Assembly (NCBI GenBank): GCA_017439585.1
Contig: JAFSIV010000016.1
Location: 1-64,000 of the forward strand
Source of the DNA: Clostridia bacterium
Lineage (GTDB): Bacteria > Bacillota > Clostridia > Oscillospirales > Acutalibacteraceae
DNA: 64,000 nt
Reading direction: 5' to 3'
The translations under genes were made by a program, and so were the position numbers. The first letter of the stretch is position 1. Every line of letters starts with the position of its first letter. Below are positions 28,617-37,461 of this stretch, one piece after another. Below the pieces are notes generated by a model. It was not told the origin of the DNA and ran no database searches. It saw only the letters and a list, made by a program, of their open reading frames with translations.

Positions 28617-29555
28617 TTAAGTTTGAACTTTGCCTTTTATAAAAAACTGGGGTAGCTGAGCGATAATGATAGCCGCAAAAACGAGGGCGCAGCCAATAAG
28701 CTTCGGGAGATTTAAGCCGTCGCCTAAAATAACCCAACCGCCCAAAGCGGCAAAAACACTTTCAAAGCTCATAGAAATTGAAGCAACCGCAGGCTCGGCG
28801 AACTTTTGTCCCACGATTTGAAGTGTGTAAGCAATACCGCTTGACATTATACCTAAATATAAAATTTGAGGCATAACCGATAAAACTGCTTTAAAGTCGA
28901 TAGTTTTTAAATCGAAAATTAAAGCCAATATGAGAGATAACGCGCCGCATATTAAAAACTGCATTATAGAAAGCTTAACGCCGCCCGTAAACTCAACATA
29001 TTTATCAACTGCCATTATATGAACCGAAAAGCTTATAGCGCAAAGGAAAAGCAAAGCGTCTCCTAAATATAGCTTTTCGACACCCTCGGAAAAACAAAGC
29101 AGATAAACGCCGATTATCGCAACCAAAACCGAGCCCCAGATAACCAAATGCACCTTTTTGCGAGCAAAAACCGAAAGTATCGGCACTAATATAACATAAA
29201 GCGCGGTTAAAAAGCCCGAACGGGCATCAATAGCCTCGGCATTAGCGCTTTTTAATGTGGTTATGCCAAACTGCTGCAAATTAACCGAAACAGCAAGACA
29301 GCTACCGCATATTAAAGCGGCGAGCAAATAAGTTTTTTTATCCTTTTTTTCTTTTGGGAAAAAAGTTGTTTTATGTTTAATGTTAGTTATTAAATAGAAA
29401 ACATAAAGCGCAAATGCACCTATAAATGAGCGCAGGGCATTAATGGTAAAGGAAGGGGCTTTATCGGCGGCAGAGCTTTGAGCCACAAAGGCCAAGCCCC
29501 ATATAAGCGCGGCGGTTAAAAGAATTAAACTTCCTTTTAAATTTTTATATTTCAT
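28617..29555 (-). CDS. EamA-family (DMT) transporter
   Basis: The 312-residue protein has ten hydrophobic helices as two five-helix EamA repeats. Repeat 1 begins 'LILLTAALIWGLAFVAQ' and repeat 2 'DALLFLCAISFSVHIMAV'; the conserved 'LTALYVILVPILSVFARKK' closes repeat 1. It is a drug/metabolite exporter-type protein whose substrate is not predictable. It is ten bases downstream of tex. Confidence 0.9.
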   Translation of the reverse strand: MKYKNLKGSLILLTAALIWGLAFVAQSSAADKAPSFTINALRSFIGAFALYVFYLITNIKHKTTFFPKEKKDKKTYLLAALICGSCLAVSVNLQQFGITTLKSANAEAIDARSGFLTALYVILVPILSVFARKKVHLVIWGSVLVAIIGVYLLCFSEGVEKLYLGDALLFLCAISFSVHIMAVDKYVEFTGGVKLSIMQFLICGALSLILALIFDLKTIDFKAVLSVMPQILYLGIMSSGIAYTLQIVGQKFAEPAVASISMSFESVFAALGGWVILGDGLNLPKLIGCALVFAAIIIAQLPQFFIKGKVQT

Positions 29556-29565
29556 AAATTTTCCT

Positions 29566-31713
29566 CTAAATCGGTTTAATACTTAAAGAAATTCTTTTTT
29601 TCTCTAAATCAACCGATAAAACATAAACATCAACAATATCGCCAACCTTTAACACCTCAGACGGATGCTTGATAAATCTATCGGTTATGCGAGAAATGTG
29701 AACAAGTCCGTCCTGATGGACACCAATATCAATAAATGCACCGAAATCTATAACATTTCTAACCGTGCCTTTAAGCTTCATATTAGGTTTAAGGTCTTCC
29801 ATAGACATTATATCCTGACGAAGCAGAGGAGGGGGAAGCTCATCACGGGGGTCGCGCCCAGGTCTTTCAAGCTCTTTGATAATATCTTCGAGGGTTGGAA
29901 CACCAACTCCAATTTCGTTTGCGATATTTTCAATTCCTTTTATATTTATCTGCTCGGATATGTTGGCAATACCGCCGTTTTTAATATCGGTATCGGTGAA
30001 ATTGCAAATTTTAAGAAGCTTTTCGGTTGCAGGATAGCTCTCGGGGTGAACCGAGGTGTTATCGAGCGGATTTTTACCGTCAATAATTCTAAGAAATCCT
30101 GCCGACTGCTCGAACGCCTTAGGACCAAGCTTTGAAACCTTTTTAAGCTCTGAGCGGCTTTTGAACTTGCCGTTTTCCTCACGGTAGGCCACAACATTTT
30201 TAGCAATAGCAGGTCCTAAACCTGAAACGCGAGCCAAAAGCTGAGGAGAAGCGGTGTTTAAGTCGACACCAACGCTGTTAACACAGTCTTCAACAACACC
30301 GTCAAGCGCGCTGTTTAGCTGATTAGCCGGCATATCGTGTTGATACTGACCAACGCCGATAGCTTTGGGGTCTATTTTAACCAGCTCTGCTAACGGGTCT
30401 TGCATTCTGCGGGCGATAGATACTGCGCTTCTAAGAGATACATCATAATCAGGAAACTCCTCAGCCGCAAGCTTTGAAGCAGAGTAAACACTGGCACCCG
30501 CCTCGCTTACAACCATATAAGAAAGCCCTGTGCCGAGTTCTTTTATAACCTCGGAGGCAAAGCATTCGGTTTCGTGGCTTGCAGTTCCGTTACCTATTGC
30601 AAAGCAAGAAACATTATACTTTTTAACAAGATTTTTAATTATAACCTTGGCTTCTTCAACCTGATTTTTTGGCGGAACAGGGTAGATAACACCTGTATCT
30701 AAAAGCTTACCTGTCCCGTCAACAACCGCAACCTTGCAGCCTGTTCGGTAACCGGGGTCTAAACCTATGGTTATTTTATCCTTAACGGGAGGTTGCATAA
30801 GAAGTTGTTTTAAATTGGTTGAGAAAACCTTTATTGCCGAAACACTTGCTTTTTCGGTTAAAGCAGAGCGGATTTCTCTTTCAATAGAGGGGAAGATAAG
30901 GCGGTTATAAGCATCCTCTGCGGCGGCTTTAACATAAGGGGTTGCCGCTGAGCCCTCTTTAATATGATTTTTAGAGATTATAAACATAGCCTTGTCCATA
31001 TCAAAATCAAGGCTAACCTTTAAAAAGTCTTCCTTTTCGCCGCGGTTTATGGCTAAAACTCTATGGTCGGCAATTTTAGAAACCGCCTCGCTGTAATCGC
31101 GATACATATCGTAAACATCTAAATCCTCTTTATCACCCGATACTCGCAAAATCGCATGAGCTGAAGCCACAAAGCGCATACGCTTTCTTATATCAGCGTC
31201 ATCTGATATGATTTCTGCGATAATATCCATAGCGCCGTTTAAGGCATCTTTAACCGTTTCAACGCCAAGCTCTTGGTTTACATAATCCTCAGCTAAAACT
31301 TCGGGGTTTTCGCAATCGGGCAATTGCTCGTATAAAATCTCGGCAAGAGGGGAGAGTCCTTTCTCTTTTGCAACACTTGCCCTTGTTTTGCGTTTTTTCT
31401 TGTATGGTCTGTAAATATCGTCAAGCTCGGTGAGGGTTGCGGCAGAGTCGATAGCTAAAACAAGCTCCTCGGTTAAAGCTCCCTGCTCTTCAATAGATTT
31501 TTTATATTTCTCGCGTGTTTCGTCTAAATTGCGAAGATAGGCAAGTCTATCGGATAATTCGCGCAAGGTTTGGTCGTCAAGCGAGCCGTGAGCTTCCTTG
31601 CGGTAACGCGCAATAAAGGGTATGGTATTGCCCTCGTCTATTAGCTTTACAGTATTTTCAACCTGAAAAGGTTTAAGAGAAAATTCCTCTGTTAAAGTCT
31701 TTATAATATCCAT
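29566..31713 (-). CDS. tex: Tex family S1 RNA-binding protein
   Basis: The 715-residue protein has the full Tex layout: N-terminal helical domain with 'IPFIARYRKEAHGSLDDQTLRELSDRL' split by a short gap in conservation, a YqgF/RNase H-like core (about 320-440, 'IGLDPGYRTGCKVAVVD'), a helix-hairpin-helix region (about 490-560, 'ARVSGLGPAIAKNVVAYREENG') and a C-terminal S1 domain (about 645-713, 'GTVRNVIDFGAFIDIGVHQDGLVHIS'). Tex binds RNA and affects transcription and stress survival in other bacteria. Confidence 0.95.
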   Translation of the reverse strand: MDIIKTLTEEFSLKPFQVENTVKLIDEGNTIPFIARYRKEAHGSLDDQTLRELSDRLAYLRNLDETREKYKKSIEEQGALTEELVLAIDSAATLTELDDIYRPYKKKRKTRASVAKEKGLSPLAEILYEQLPDCENPEVLAEDYVNQELGVETVKDALNGAMDIIAEIISDDADIRKRMRFVASAHAILRVSGDKEDLDVYDMYRDYSEAVSKIADHRVLAINRGEKEDFLKVSLDFDMDKAMFIISKNHIKEGSAATPYVKAAAEDAYNRLIFPSIEREIRSALTEKASVSAIKVFSTNLKQLLMQPPVKDKITIGLDPGYRTGCKVAVVDGTGKLLDTGVIYPVPPKNQVEEAKVIIKNLVKKYNVSCFAIGNGTASHETECFASEVIKELGTGLSYMVVSEAGASVYSASKLAAEEFPDYDVSLRSAVSIARRMQDPLAELVKIDPKAIGVGQYQHDMPANQLNSALDGVVEDCVNSVGVDLNTASPQLLARVSGLGPAIAKNVVAYREENGKFKSRSELKKVSKLGPKAFEQSAGFLRIIDGKNPLDNTSVHPESYPATEKLLKICNFTDTDIKNGGIANISEQINIKGIENIANEIGVGVPTLEDIIKELERPGRDPRDELPPPLLRQDIMSMEDLKPNMKLKGTVRNVIDFGAFIDIGVHQDGLVHISRITDRFIKHPSEVLKVGDIVDVYVLSVDLEKKRISLSIKPI

Positions 31714-31904
31714 AATTTCTCCTGTAAATTATTAATAAAAGCATAATCAATTTATTATACAATAATTTACTAAAAAATTCAACTTTTTTCGAAAGTTTCT
31801 TATGATAAAAATGGAGAACAATCTAGTCACTCTATGTTTAAGACAAAGACTCATCATGCTTATATAATCATGATGATTAATAAAGAGTCTTATATAAAGA
31901 AAAA

Positions 31905-31940
31905 GAGTCATAACGATTCTATTAAGAATCATCATGACTC
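31905..31940. repeat. imperfect inverted repeat in an intergenic region
   Basis: GAGTCAT/ATGACTC and GATTCT/AGAATC form a long imperfect hairpin. Related words (AAGAGTCTT, CATGATGATTA) recur in 31830-31900. It sits between the divergent tex and 32014 genes. No T-run follows, so it is not a clear terminator. Nothing else is seen in 31714-32013. Confidence 0.45.
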
Positions 31941-32013
31941 AAGAAGATTGCATATACATTGAAAATTTCACATTTCTATGATATAATAATAAAAAATGTT
32001 TGGAGTTGGTTGT

Positions 32014-32460
32014 ATGGAAAATAAAACATATTCTCTGCCAATTAAAACCCCTGACGGAATTATTAAATTAAAAATCAATCACACTGTGATTAATAAAGAT
32101 GATGAAAATATGAGCGTCATCATTTCAACAACTATCCAAGGCACACCCGTTTCTTATCAAACCGAAACAACCGAAGAAGCTCTAATTTTGCTCGCAAAGA
32201 ATCTGCCTGAAAAGTGGCACATAAAATCCTGCATCTCTTGTCGATTTGGCCATTTCTGTCCCGTGGGCAATTATGATAATGAACTGTTTTGTGTAACAGA
32301 CTTTGCACCGAAAGAACCCCGTGATTTATGGCATGTTACAGAGAATGAGATAGAACGAAAAAACAGAAGTCGCACACTATTTGATTGTTGCGACCACTAC
32401 AAAGAACAGGCCGAAGATTATTTTACATATAGCGACTACTATTATGAGGTGAAGAAATGA
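32014..32460 (+). CDS. hypothetical protein with Cys/His cluster
   Basis: This 148-residue protein matches no family I know by name. The first half is beta-rich ('YSLPIKTPDGIIKLKINHTVI'). The second half carries 'CISCRFGHFCPVGN', 'CVTDFAPKEP' and 'DCCDHYKEQAEDYF', a set of Cys and His that could bind a metal. The ATG at 32014 has GGAG upstream and is better than an earlier in-frame start. It overlaps the next gene by four bases (ATGA), so they are co-translated. Confidence 0.75.
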   Translation: MENKTYSLPIKTPDGIIKLKINHTVINKDDENMSVIISTTIQGTPVSYQTETTEEALILLAKNLPEKWHIKSCISCRFGHFCPVGNYDNELFCVTDFAPKEPRDLWHVTENEIERKNRSRTLFDCCDHYKEQAEDYFTYSDYYYEVKK

Positions 32461-32732
32461 AAATACACGATGTAAAGCGCGAATGGTCTCACCCGATTTT
32501 TTGTATGAAAAAGCATTATTGCCCCCATTGTAACGAAATGTTAGAAAAGACAAAAACGGAAACCATTGTTAATTCAAAATCGGAAGAAGCCAAAAATTAC
32601 GATTTTTCTCAACCTGGCGGGGATGGTTATATGATGGGAAATATAAAATTCGTAAGGACTGCTTTTCGGTGCAACAAGTGTGAAAAAATTTACTCTATAG
32701 AAGAACTTTTGGAAATAGAAGGGATGAGGTAA
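32457..32732 (+). CDS. small zinc-ribbon protein
   Basis: The 91-residue protein has two Cys pairs, C-P-H-C near 22-25 and C-N-K-C near 72-75, with a Gly-rich segment (QPGGDGYMMGN) between them, a plausible zinc ribbon. No family is recognised. It is the middle gene of a three-gene run. Confidence 0.75.
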   Translation: MKIHDVKREWSHPIFCMKKHYCPHCNEMLEKTKTETIVNSKSEEAKNYDFSQPGGDGYMMGNIKFVRTAFRCNKCEKIYSIEELLEIEGMR

Positions 32733-33206
32733 TTGGAAGAAAAAAGAGTATATAATCATATAGATACTGACGATACAGTATTAACATTGCATGATTGTAT
32801 TGCTAATAAAATTCAATTAGAGAATGGTATACTTTCTTTTTATTTTCAAAATGGTTTTTGGATTACACCTTTACATTATGCAAACAATTCGTCCAATGTA
32901 GTACGAACTGATTTTTCGCAGGTTGACTATCAGATTAATGGTAAAGTTTATATTTATGTTTTCAGAAAAAATATTTTTAGAAAAATAATCCGTACCGAAT
33001 GGACACTTGAACAATTAATTAATTTTATAAATAATAGTAATTCAAGTTTAGAGTTTTTATATCAATATAAAAGTCAGGATGAGCAATTATTAAAAGGTTA
33101 TCTTCGTTTTGATAAAGCTCCATATTGTTATGAGTGTGAACTCGAAATCCCTGCGTGTAAAATTGAATATCGTTGGAATAATTTGTGCTATGATAAAATA
33201 TGGTGA
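32733..33206 (+). CDS. hypothetical protein, possibly immunity-type
   Basis: The 157-residue protein begins with TTG directly after the previous stop and has GAGGT upstream. It is beta-rich with aromatic residues ('HDCIANKIQLENGILSFYF', 'FSQVDYQING', 'YCYECELEIPACKIEYRW'). This two-sheet look is common in immunity proteins of contact toxins, and a fragment of another gene follows, but no family can be named. Confidence 0.65.
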   Translation: MEEKRVYNHIDTDDTVLTLHDCIANKIQLENGILSFYFQNGFWITPLHYANNSSNVVRTDFSQVDYQINGKVYIYVFRKNIFRKIIRTEWTLEQLINFINNSNSSLEFLYQYKSQDEQLLKGYLRFDKAPYCYECELEIPACKIEYRWNNLCYDKIW

Positions 33207-33212
33207 ATTTAA

Positions 33213-33314
33213 TTTTTGTGTTTTGCACCAAATCAAAAATTAAGGCAAAAGCAAAACCCCAACGGAGAAGCAGACACATATATTGATACGATGAAAGAAA
33301 TGGGTGCAATTTAA
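33213..33314 (+). other. possible C-terminal gene fragment
   Basis: A short frame between stops ends 'NPNGEADTYIDTMKEMGAI' and then TAA at 33312-33314. It has no start or ribosome site, but reads like ordinary protein rather than random codons. It may be the tail of a lost gene in this accessory cluster. Confidence 0.25.
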
Positions 33315-33353
33315 CTTTTGAAAATTGAAAGAATGTCTTAAAGGGTTGATCAC

Positions 33354-33692
33354 ATGAAAACAATTAAATGGTTAAAAGCCTCAATAGTACTACAAAGTAT
33401 ATTTATTTTTTTCTGTATTGCATCATCTTTATGCTTTGCAATCAATAGATATTTTGATTTGAGATTTTTCTTTTCGTTGGGCAATATTTTAATTTATGGT
33501 TGGATTATAAACCCAATTGGTTTAATATCCGTTGTTGTCGGATTGGTGCTTTTCTTTTCTGAAAAAAGCAATAATGAACACCGTAAAATCATAGGCAAGA
33601 AATGGATTTGGTTTATAGTGTTTCTTGTAATTGATATTTTACTGTATGTGACTGCAGGTGTGTTAACGGTTGCATTTACAGGCGGCGTTTAA
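33354..33692 (+). CDS. small three-helix membrane protein
   Basis: This 112-residue protein is mostly hydrophobic, with helices at about 8-30, 43-67 and 85-108 joined by a short charged loop (SEKSNNEHRKIIGKK). AAAGGG lies upstream of the ATG. No family is recognised. It is the last gene of the accessory cluster; 'TTTGCACCAA'-type words occur just before and after it. Confidence 0.7.
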   Translation: MKTIKWLKASIVLQSIFIFFCIASSLCFAINRYFDLRFFFSLGNILIYGWIINPIGLISVVVGLVLFFSEKSNNEHRKIIGKKWIWFIVFLVIDILLYVTAGVLTVAFTGGV

Positions 33693-33740
33693 AAAACTTG
33701 CACCAAGTTTGCACCAAAGCGAAATACAAGGCATAAAGAA

Positions 33741-33770
33741 AACCCCGAAACCAAAGATGGTTTCGGGGTT
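33741..33770. terminator. terminator of rplM-rpsI
   Basis: AACCCCGAAACCA (33741-33753) pairs perfectly with TGGTTTCGGGGTT (33758-33770). The minus strand continues with TTTTCTTT. It lies 25 bases past the rpsI stop and may serve the convergent plus-strand gene too. Confidence 0.88.
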
Positions 33771-33795
33771 TGTTGTAATTTCGTAAGATAAGAAA

Positions 33796-34194
33796 TTATC
33801 TCTTTGAGAATTGGGGTGCGCGACGAGCGCCTTTGAGACCGTATTTCTTTCTTTCCTTCATACGAGGATCGCGAGTGAGGAAACCAGCCTTTTTAAGCTC
33901 AGGTCTGAGCTCTGCATCAGATTGAAGAAGAGCACGCGAAATACCGTGACGAATAGCACCTGCTTGACCGGTAACACCACCGCCTGCAACACGGCAAACG
34001 ATATCGAACTTATCAGTAGTTCCGGTAAGGTTAAGGGGCTGACGAACGATAAGCTTTAAGGTTTCAAGACCGAAGTAATCGTCAATATCTCTATCATTGA
34101 TAGTGATTTTGCCGGTGCCGTTGTAAATGCGAACGCGAGCAACCGAGCTTTTTCTTCTGCCTGTTCCGTAAAAATAAGGTTTAGCTTCAAACAT
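33796..34194 (-). CDS. rpsI: 30S ribosomal protein S9
   Basis: At 132 residues, typical S9: '[23 protein letters not shown]', '[21 protein letters not shown]' and the basic C-terminal tail that reaches the P-site, '[15 protein letters not shown]' ending K-R. It lies downstream of rplM, the usual pair. Confidence 0.98.
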   Translation of the reverse strand: MFEAKPYFYGTGRRKSSVARVRIYNGTGKITINDRDIDDYFGLETLKLIVRQPLNLTGTTDKFDIVCRVAGGGVTGQAGAIRHGISRALLQSDAELRPELKKAGFLTRDPRMKERKKYGLKGARRAPQFSKR

Positions 34195-34211
34195 TATTAC
34201 ATGCTCCTTTC

Positions 34212-34640
34212 TTAAAATTCAAACTTCTCAGGCTTCTGAGCTACTTGGGCATACTCGGTGCCACTGTAAACATGAAGTCTGGTGAGAGCTTTACGACCGA
34301 TAGTAGTATCAGGAACCATACCCTTAACTGCTAATTCCATAGCGAGCTCAGGACGGGTCTTCATAAGGGTTGAATATTGAACCTCTTTAAGACCGCCGAT
34401 ATAACCGGTATGACGACGATAATACTTCTTTTCTAATTTCTTGCCTGTGAGAACTGCTTTATCAGCGTTGATAACAACAACATGGTCGCCACAGTCAACA
34501 TGAGGAGTAAACTCGGGCTTAATTTTGCCTCTGAGGATATCCGCAACTTTTGCAGCGGTGCGGCCGAGCGGTCTGTCAGCAGCATCAATTATATACCATT
34601 TACGCTGAATTTCAGCAGGTTTTGCCATAAATGTATTCAT
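34212..34640 (-). CDS. rplM: 50S ribosomal protein L13
   Basis: The 142-residue protein shows the L13 landmarks '[25 protein letters not shown]', '[22 protein letters not shown]', '[12 protein letters not shown]' and '[21 protein letters not shown]'. It is first in the L13-S9 operon, with a consensus promoter and a short structured leader. Confidence 0.98.
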   Translation of the reverse strand: MNTFMAKPAEIQRKWYIIDAADRPLGRTAAKVADILRGKIKPEFTPHVDCGDHVVVINADKAVLTGKKLEKKYYRRHTGYIGGLKEVQYSTLMKTRPELAMELAVKGMVPDTTIGRKALTRLHVYSGTEYAQVAQKPEKFEF

Positions 34641-34667
34641 AACATTAACCTCCGTATAGTTTAGTAT

Positions 34668-34687
34668 ACTACGGGCTTTTCCGTAGT
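34668..34687 (-). promoter_or_regulatory. leader hairpin of rplM
   Basis: ACTACGG (34668-34674) pairs with CCGTAGT (34681-34687), just after the transcription start expected from the promoter. Ribosomal protein L13 leaders that bind L13 are known in Firmicutes; this could be one, judged only from position and a stem. Confidence 0.45.
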
Positions 34688-34697
34688 CAGCTTGAAT

Positions 34698-34726
34698 ATA
34701 ATACCATAATAAAATCTCATTGTCAA
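34698..34726 (-). promoter_or_regulatory. promoter of rplM-rpsI
   Basis: On the minus strand TTGACA (34726-34721) and TATTAT (34703-34698) have a 17-base spacer, about 60 bases before the rplM ATG. Confidence 0.85.
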
Positions 34727-34870
34727 CACTATTTTTTCAAAATTTTAGTTTAAAGTTTTAAAACTCGTTTTTTCTCGCGTTTTCTCATATTTTCTCTTAT
34801 TTGCTCAATTATGATTTTTAAATTTTTAAGGTATTTTTTCGGTTTTAAAATATATTTATAAGGATTTTAT

Positions 34871-34944
34871 TTGTAGGGTAGGCATTTATGCCTACCGCAA
34901 CGGAAATTAAACTTAATGGGATGTTGAGGCGCCATCCCCTACAA
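34871..34944. repeat. palindromic repeat bounded by TTGTAGGG/CCCTACAA
   Basis: Outer arms TTGTAGGG (34871-34878) and CCCTACAA (34937-34944) face each other. Inside the left end GGTAGGCAT pairs with ATGCCTACC (34877-34896); the right end has GGCGCC. Related short palindromes occur at 48311, 48637 and 48733. It may be a small non-coding mobile repeat. The rest of 34727-35002 shows no gene apart from a weak hairpin near 34975-35000 after the TagA gene. Confidence 0.55.
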
Positions 34945-35002
34945 TAAATTAAATTCAATTTTATACAAAATTTTAGTGCCTTCCAATAGGAAGACACTAT
35001 GT

Positions 35003-35707
35003 TTATTTTTTAACTTTAAGCAAAAACTTAACATTATTATTATAAAAGCGCTTAATTCTTTTAGGCTCGGTTATAATTCTATAAAACCATTCTAAATTGC
35101 ATTTTATAAAAATTTTGGGAGCTCTTTTTTTAAGACCGCTCAAAACATCAAAGCTTCCGCCAACACCTACGAAAATTCCTTTTTCAAAACCGCTCAGGTG
35201 TTTAAATATAAGCTCTTCTTGTGCAGGTATTCCAAGCGCCACCAGGATAATATCGGGGGATAAAGCTTTAATTTCCTCAAAGGTTTTATCCTTGTCCGCT
35301 TTATATCCATCGCAAAAGCCTGCAATTTTAAGACCTTTATATTCATTTTCGAGCTTTTGGCAAAGAGCCTCTAAAACCTCAGGCTTTGCACCAAACAAAT
35401 AAATACTTTTATTATATTTATCTGCTAGTGAAAATAAATGCTCAGCAAGTTCAACCCCCGGTATTCTCTCATATACCAGATTATCCACCTTTTTAGCCGC
35501 TTTAACAATACCGATACCGTCAGCAATAACGGTTGTATTATTGCTTAAAAGCAGATTTTTGAAGCTCTCAGTTCTCTTGCCATACATAAAGGCTTCGGGA
35601 TTTGCGGTTACGATAAACTGCTTTTTTTCAGTTTTAAGATTTTGCTCAACGATAGAGAAAAAGTCTTTTTTAGAGCCTTTATAAAGCTTATCTATAAATT
35701 TTTTCAT
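35003..35707 (-). CDS. tagA: WecG/TagA/CpsF glycosyltransferase
   Basis: This 234-residue GT26 enzyme shows 'FIVTANPEAFMYG', 'VIADGIGIVKAAKKVDN', 'ERIPGVELAEHLFSLADKYN', 'IYLFGAKPEVLEAL' and 'ILVALGIPAQEELIFKH'. In wall teichoic acid synthesis TagA adds ManNAc to undecaprenyl-PP-GlcNAc to make the linkage unit, at the inner membrane face. It is the last gene of the teichoic cluster. The symbol is by family; a capsule role is the alternative. Confidence 0.88.
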   Translation of the reverse strand: MKKFIDKLYKGSKKDFFSIVEQNLKTEKKQFIVTANPEAFMYGKRTESFKNLLLSNNTTVIADGIGIVKAAKKVDNLVYERIPGVELAEHLFSLADKYNKSIYLFGAKPEVLEALCQKLENEYKGLKIAGFCDGYKADKDKTFEEIKALSPDIILVALGIPAQEELIFKHLSGFEKGIFVGVGGSFDVLSGLKKRAPKIFIKCNLEWFYRIITEPKRIKRFYNNNVKFLLKVKK

Positions 35708-35716
35708 AATATATCC

Positions 35717-36988
35717 TTATTTTTCGAAAGCAGAAACACCGTCTATAATCGCTTTGGCTTTCATAGACCAGTCGTTTTCTTTAGCCTCGCGGTCAAGTAA
35801 AGCGATATAATCGCCGTCTTCCTTTAAAGCGAGGGCTGTATCAAGCTTTTCTATAAAGTCCTCGTGGGTTTCGCCGATTAAAATACTATCATATTTTCTG
35901 CATTCGTTCATATCAGTAGTAACAATAGGTTTATTAAGCGCCATATATTCGAAAACTTTAACCGGACTCGTTGCCCTTGTTATACTGTTGATTTTAAAGG
36001 GTATGGTTAAAATATCGCACCGTTTAGCGTAATTTTTAAGTATTTTATAATCTCTCGGACCTAAGAAATATATGTTCTTTTCGCCTTTTAAATTTTCGTC
36101 AAACGATTCGTCATACTTAATACCGAATAAAACCACCGAATATTTATCGGTTGCGGCGATTTTCTTGATTAGGTCATAATCAAACCATTTAGCAAGCGCA
36201 CCATAATAACAAACAATAGGCTTTTTTAGGTCTAAAATATCGGTAAACTCTTTTTCAAACTCAAAATTTTCATCAAAGCTTTGAAAAAAGGAATAGTCAA
36301 CACCGTTAGAGGAGAAAATAAGATTTTTCTCGCCTCTATGGGAGATAACGTCTTGTTTTAAAAGGTCGGCAGTAACAACAACGAAAACATCAGTGTTAGC
36401 CATAGCGTATTCATATTTATCAACTATATTTTGAGGAATTTCCTTTGTTCCTGCAAGCTCAGGGGAAATATCGTCAATATACTCATAAATAAAACCGAAG
36501 CCTGAGGCTATATAGTTTTTTATGTTTTCAACCGATAGCTTCCAGTCGGTCGAATAAAGCTGAATATATTTAGGTTTATCTATCTTTTTAAGCTCGCTTT
36601 CCAAAATGCGATTTAAAAGGATATTATTGTAGTTTAATAAAAACAAATTATCGCTGAATTTCTTAACCGTTTTAACCTTATCGGTCATAGTTGTAACCTC
36701 GTAAAGAACCAAGCATTTGTTCTTGGCTAAATTATTTGCAATATGCTGAGGTCTTTGGAATAAAGGCACATTATAACCGAAGCTGCTTCTCCATAAAACA
36801 ATACGCTCTATATCAGGGCTGTTTAAAATTTCGCCTAGCTGTTTGCGGTATTTTTTTGGATTAAAAAACACCGCAAAACTGATTTTATTAAGATAATTTG
36901 CAACAATATAGGCATAAAGCTTTTTTAAAAAGCCAATAAATCCATACTTTTTATAAACATTTATAAGTTTAGAAAGCTTTTCGCTCAT
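35717..36988 (-). CDS. glycosyltransferase, single-domain copy
   Basis: This 423-residue GT-B type enzyme has an N-terminal domain with 'VPLFQRPQHIANNLAK' and 'FIYEYIDDISPEL', and a C-terminal domain with 'VCYYGALAKWFDYDLIKKI', 'FLGPRDYKILKNYAKRCDI' and 'SITRATSPVKVFEYMALNKP', the E-x-x-A-x-x-K/P donor-binding pattern. It is a clear relative of both halves of the protein at 38737-41118, closer to the second half. It probably adds a sugar to the teichoic polymer; donor and acceptor are unknown. Confidence 0.85.
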   Translation of the reverse strand: MSEKLSKLINVYKKYGFIGFLKKLYAYIVANYLNKISFAVFFNPKKYRKQLGEILNSPDIERIVLWRSSFGYNVPLFQRPQHIANNLAKNKCLVLYEVTTMTDKVKTVKKFSDNLFLLNYNNILLNRILESELKKIDKPKYIQLYSTDWKLSVENIKNYIASGFGFIYEYIDDISPELAGTKEIPQNIVDKYEYAMANTDVFVVVTADLLKQDVISHRGEKNLIFSSNGVDYSFFQSFDENFEFEKEFTDILDLKKPIVCYYGALAKWFDYDLIKKIAATDKYSVVLFGIKYDESFDENLKGEKNIYFLGPRDYKILKNYAKRCDILTIPFKINSITRATSPVKVFEYMALNKPIVTTDMNECRKYDSILIGETHEDFIEKLDTALALKEDGDYIALLDREAKENDWSMKAKAIIDGVSAFEK

Positions 36989-37037
36989 ATAAAATCACCT
37001 AGTCATAACCGTTATAGTTAGTTAAATAAACCATAAA

Positions 37038-37460
37038 TCAAAGGGTTTTAGAAAGAATATCTTTAATTTTGCTTGAAGAAGTATTTTTAGTATAAGGAAA
37101 ATATATTACTTCGGTTCCGATTTTAGATAATTCCTCTTCATATTCTTTCCATTTATCTGTCTCATACCAATCATCGCCAACAAAAAGATAACGAGCTTTT
37201 AATTTTTTACAAACCTTAACCTTATCCATATCTTGTTGAGGTAATGCAACATCGACATATTTAATACTTCGTACAATTTCAATTCTTTCTTCAAAAGGTA
37301 TTATGGCATTTTTGTTTTTATAATTAACAAGCTCGTCCACGGTAACGCCGACTACTAATTTGTCGCACATACTTTTGGCATTTCTTAATAAATTTAAATG
37401 GCCTATATGAAATAAGTCATAAACTCCGGCGGTATAGCCTATAATTTGTTTCTTTTTCAT
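37038..37460 (-). CDS. tagD: glycerol-3-phosphate cytidylyltransferase-like
   Basis: The 140-residue nucleotidyltransferase has GYTAGVYDLFHIGHLNLL (the H-x-G-H motif), 'NAIIPFEERIEIVRSIKYVD' and 'ARYLFVGDDW', and ends 'YTKNTSSSKIKDIL' (the family's second S-S motif). TagD makes CDP-glycerol from CTP and glycerol-3-phosphate. The start at 37460 follows GGAG and overlaps the previous gene by three bases. With a TagF-like enzyme next to it, a poly(glycerol-phosphate) type polymer is likely. Confidence 0.9.
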   Translation of the reverse strand: MKKKQIIGYTAGVYDLFHIGHLNLLRNAKSMCDKLVVGVTVDELVNYKNKNAIIPFEERIEIVRSIKYVDVALPQQDMDKVKVCKKLKARYLFVGDDWYETDKWKEYEEELSKIGTEVIYFPYTKNTSSSKIKDILSKTL

Positions 37461-37461
37461 T

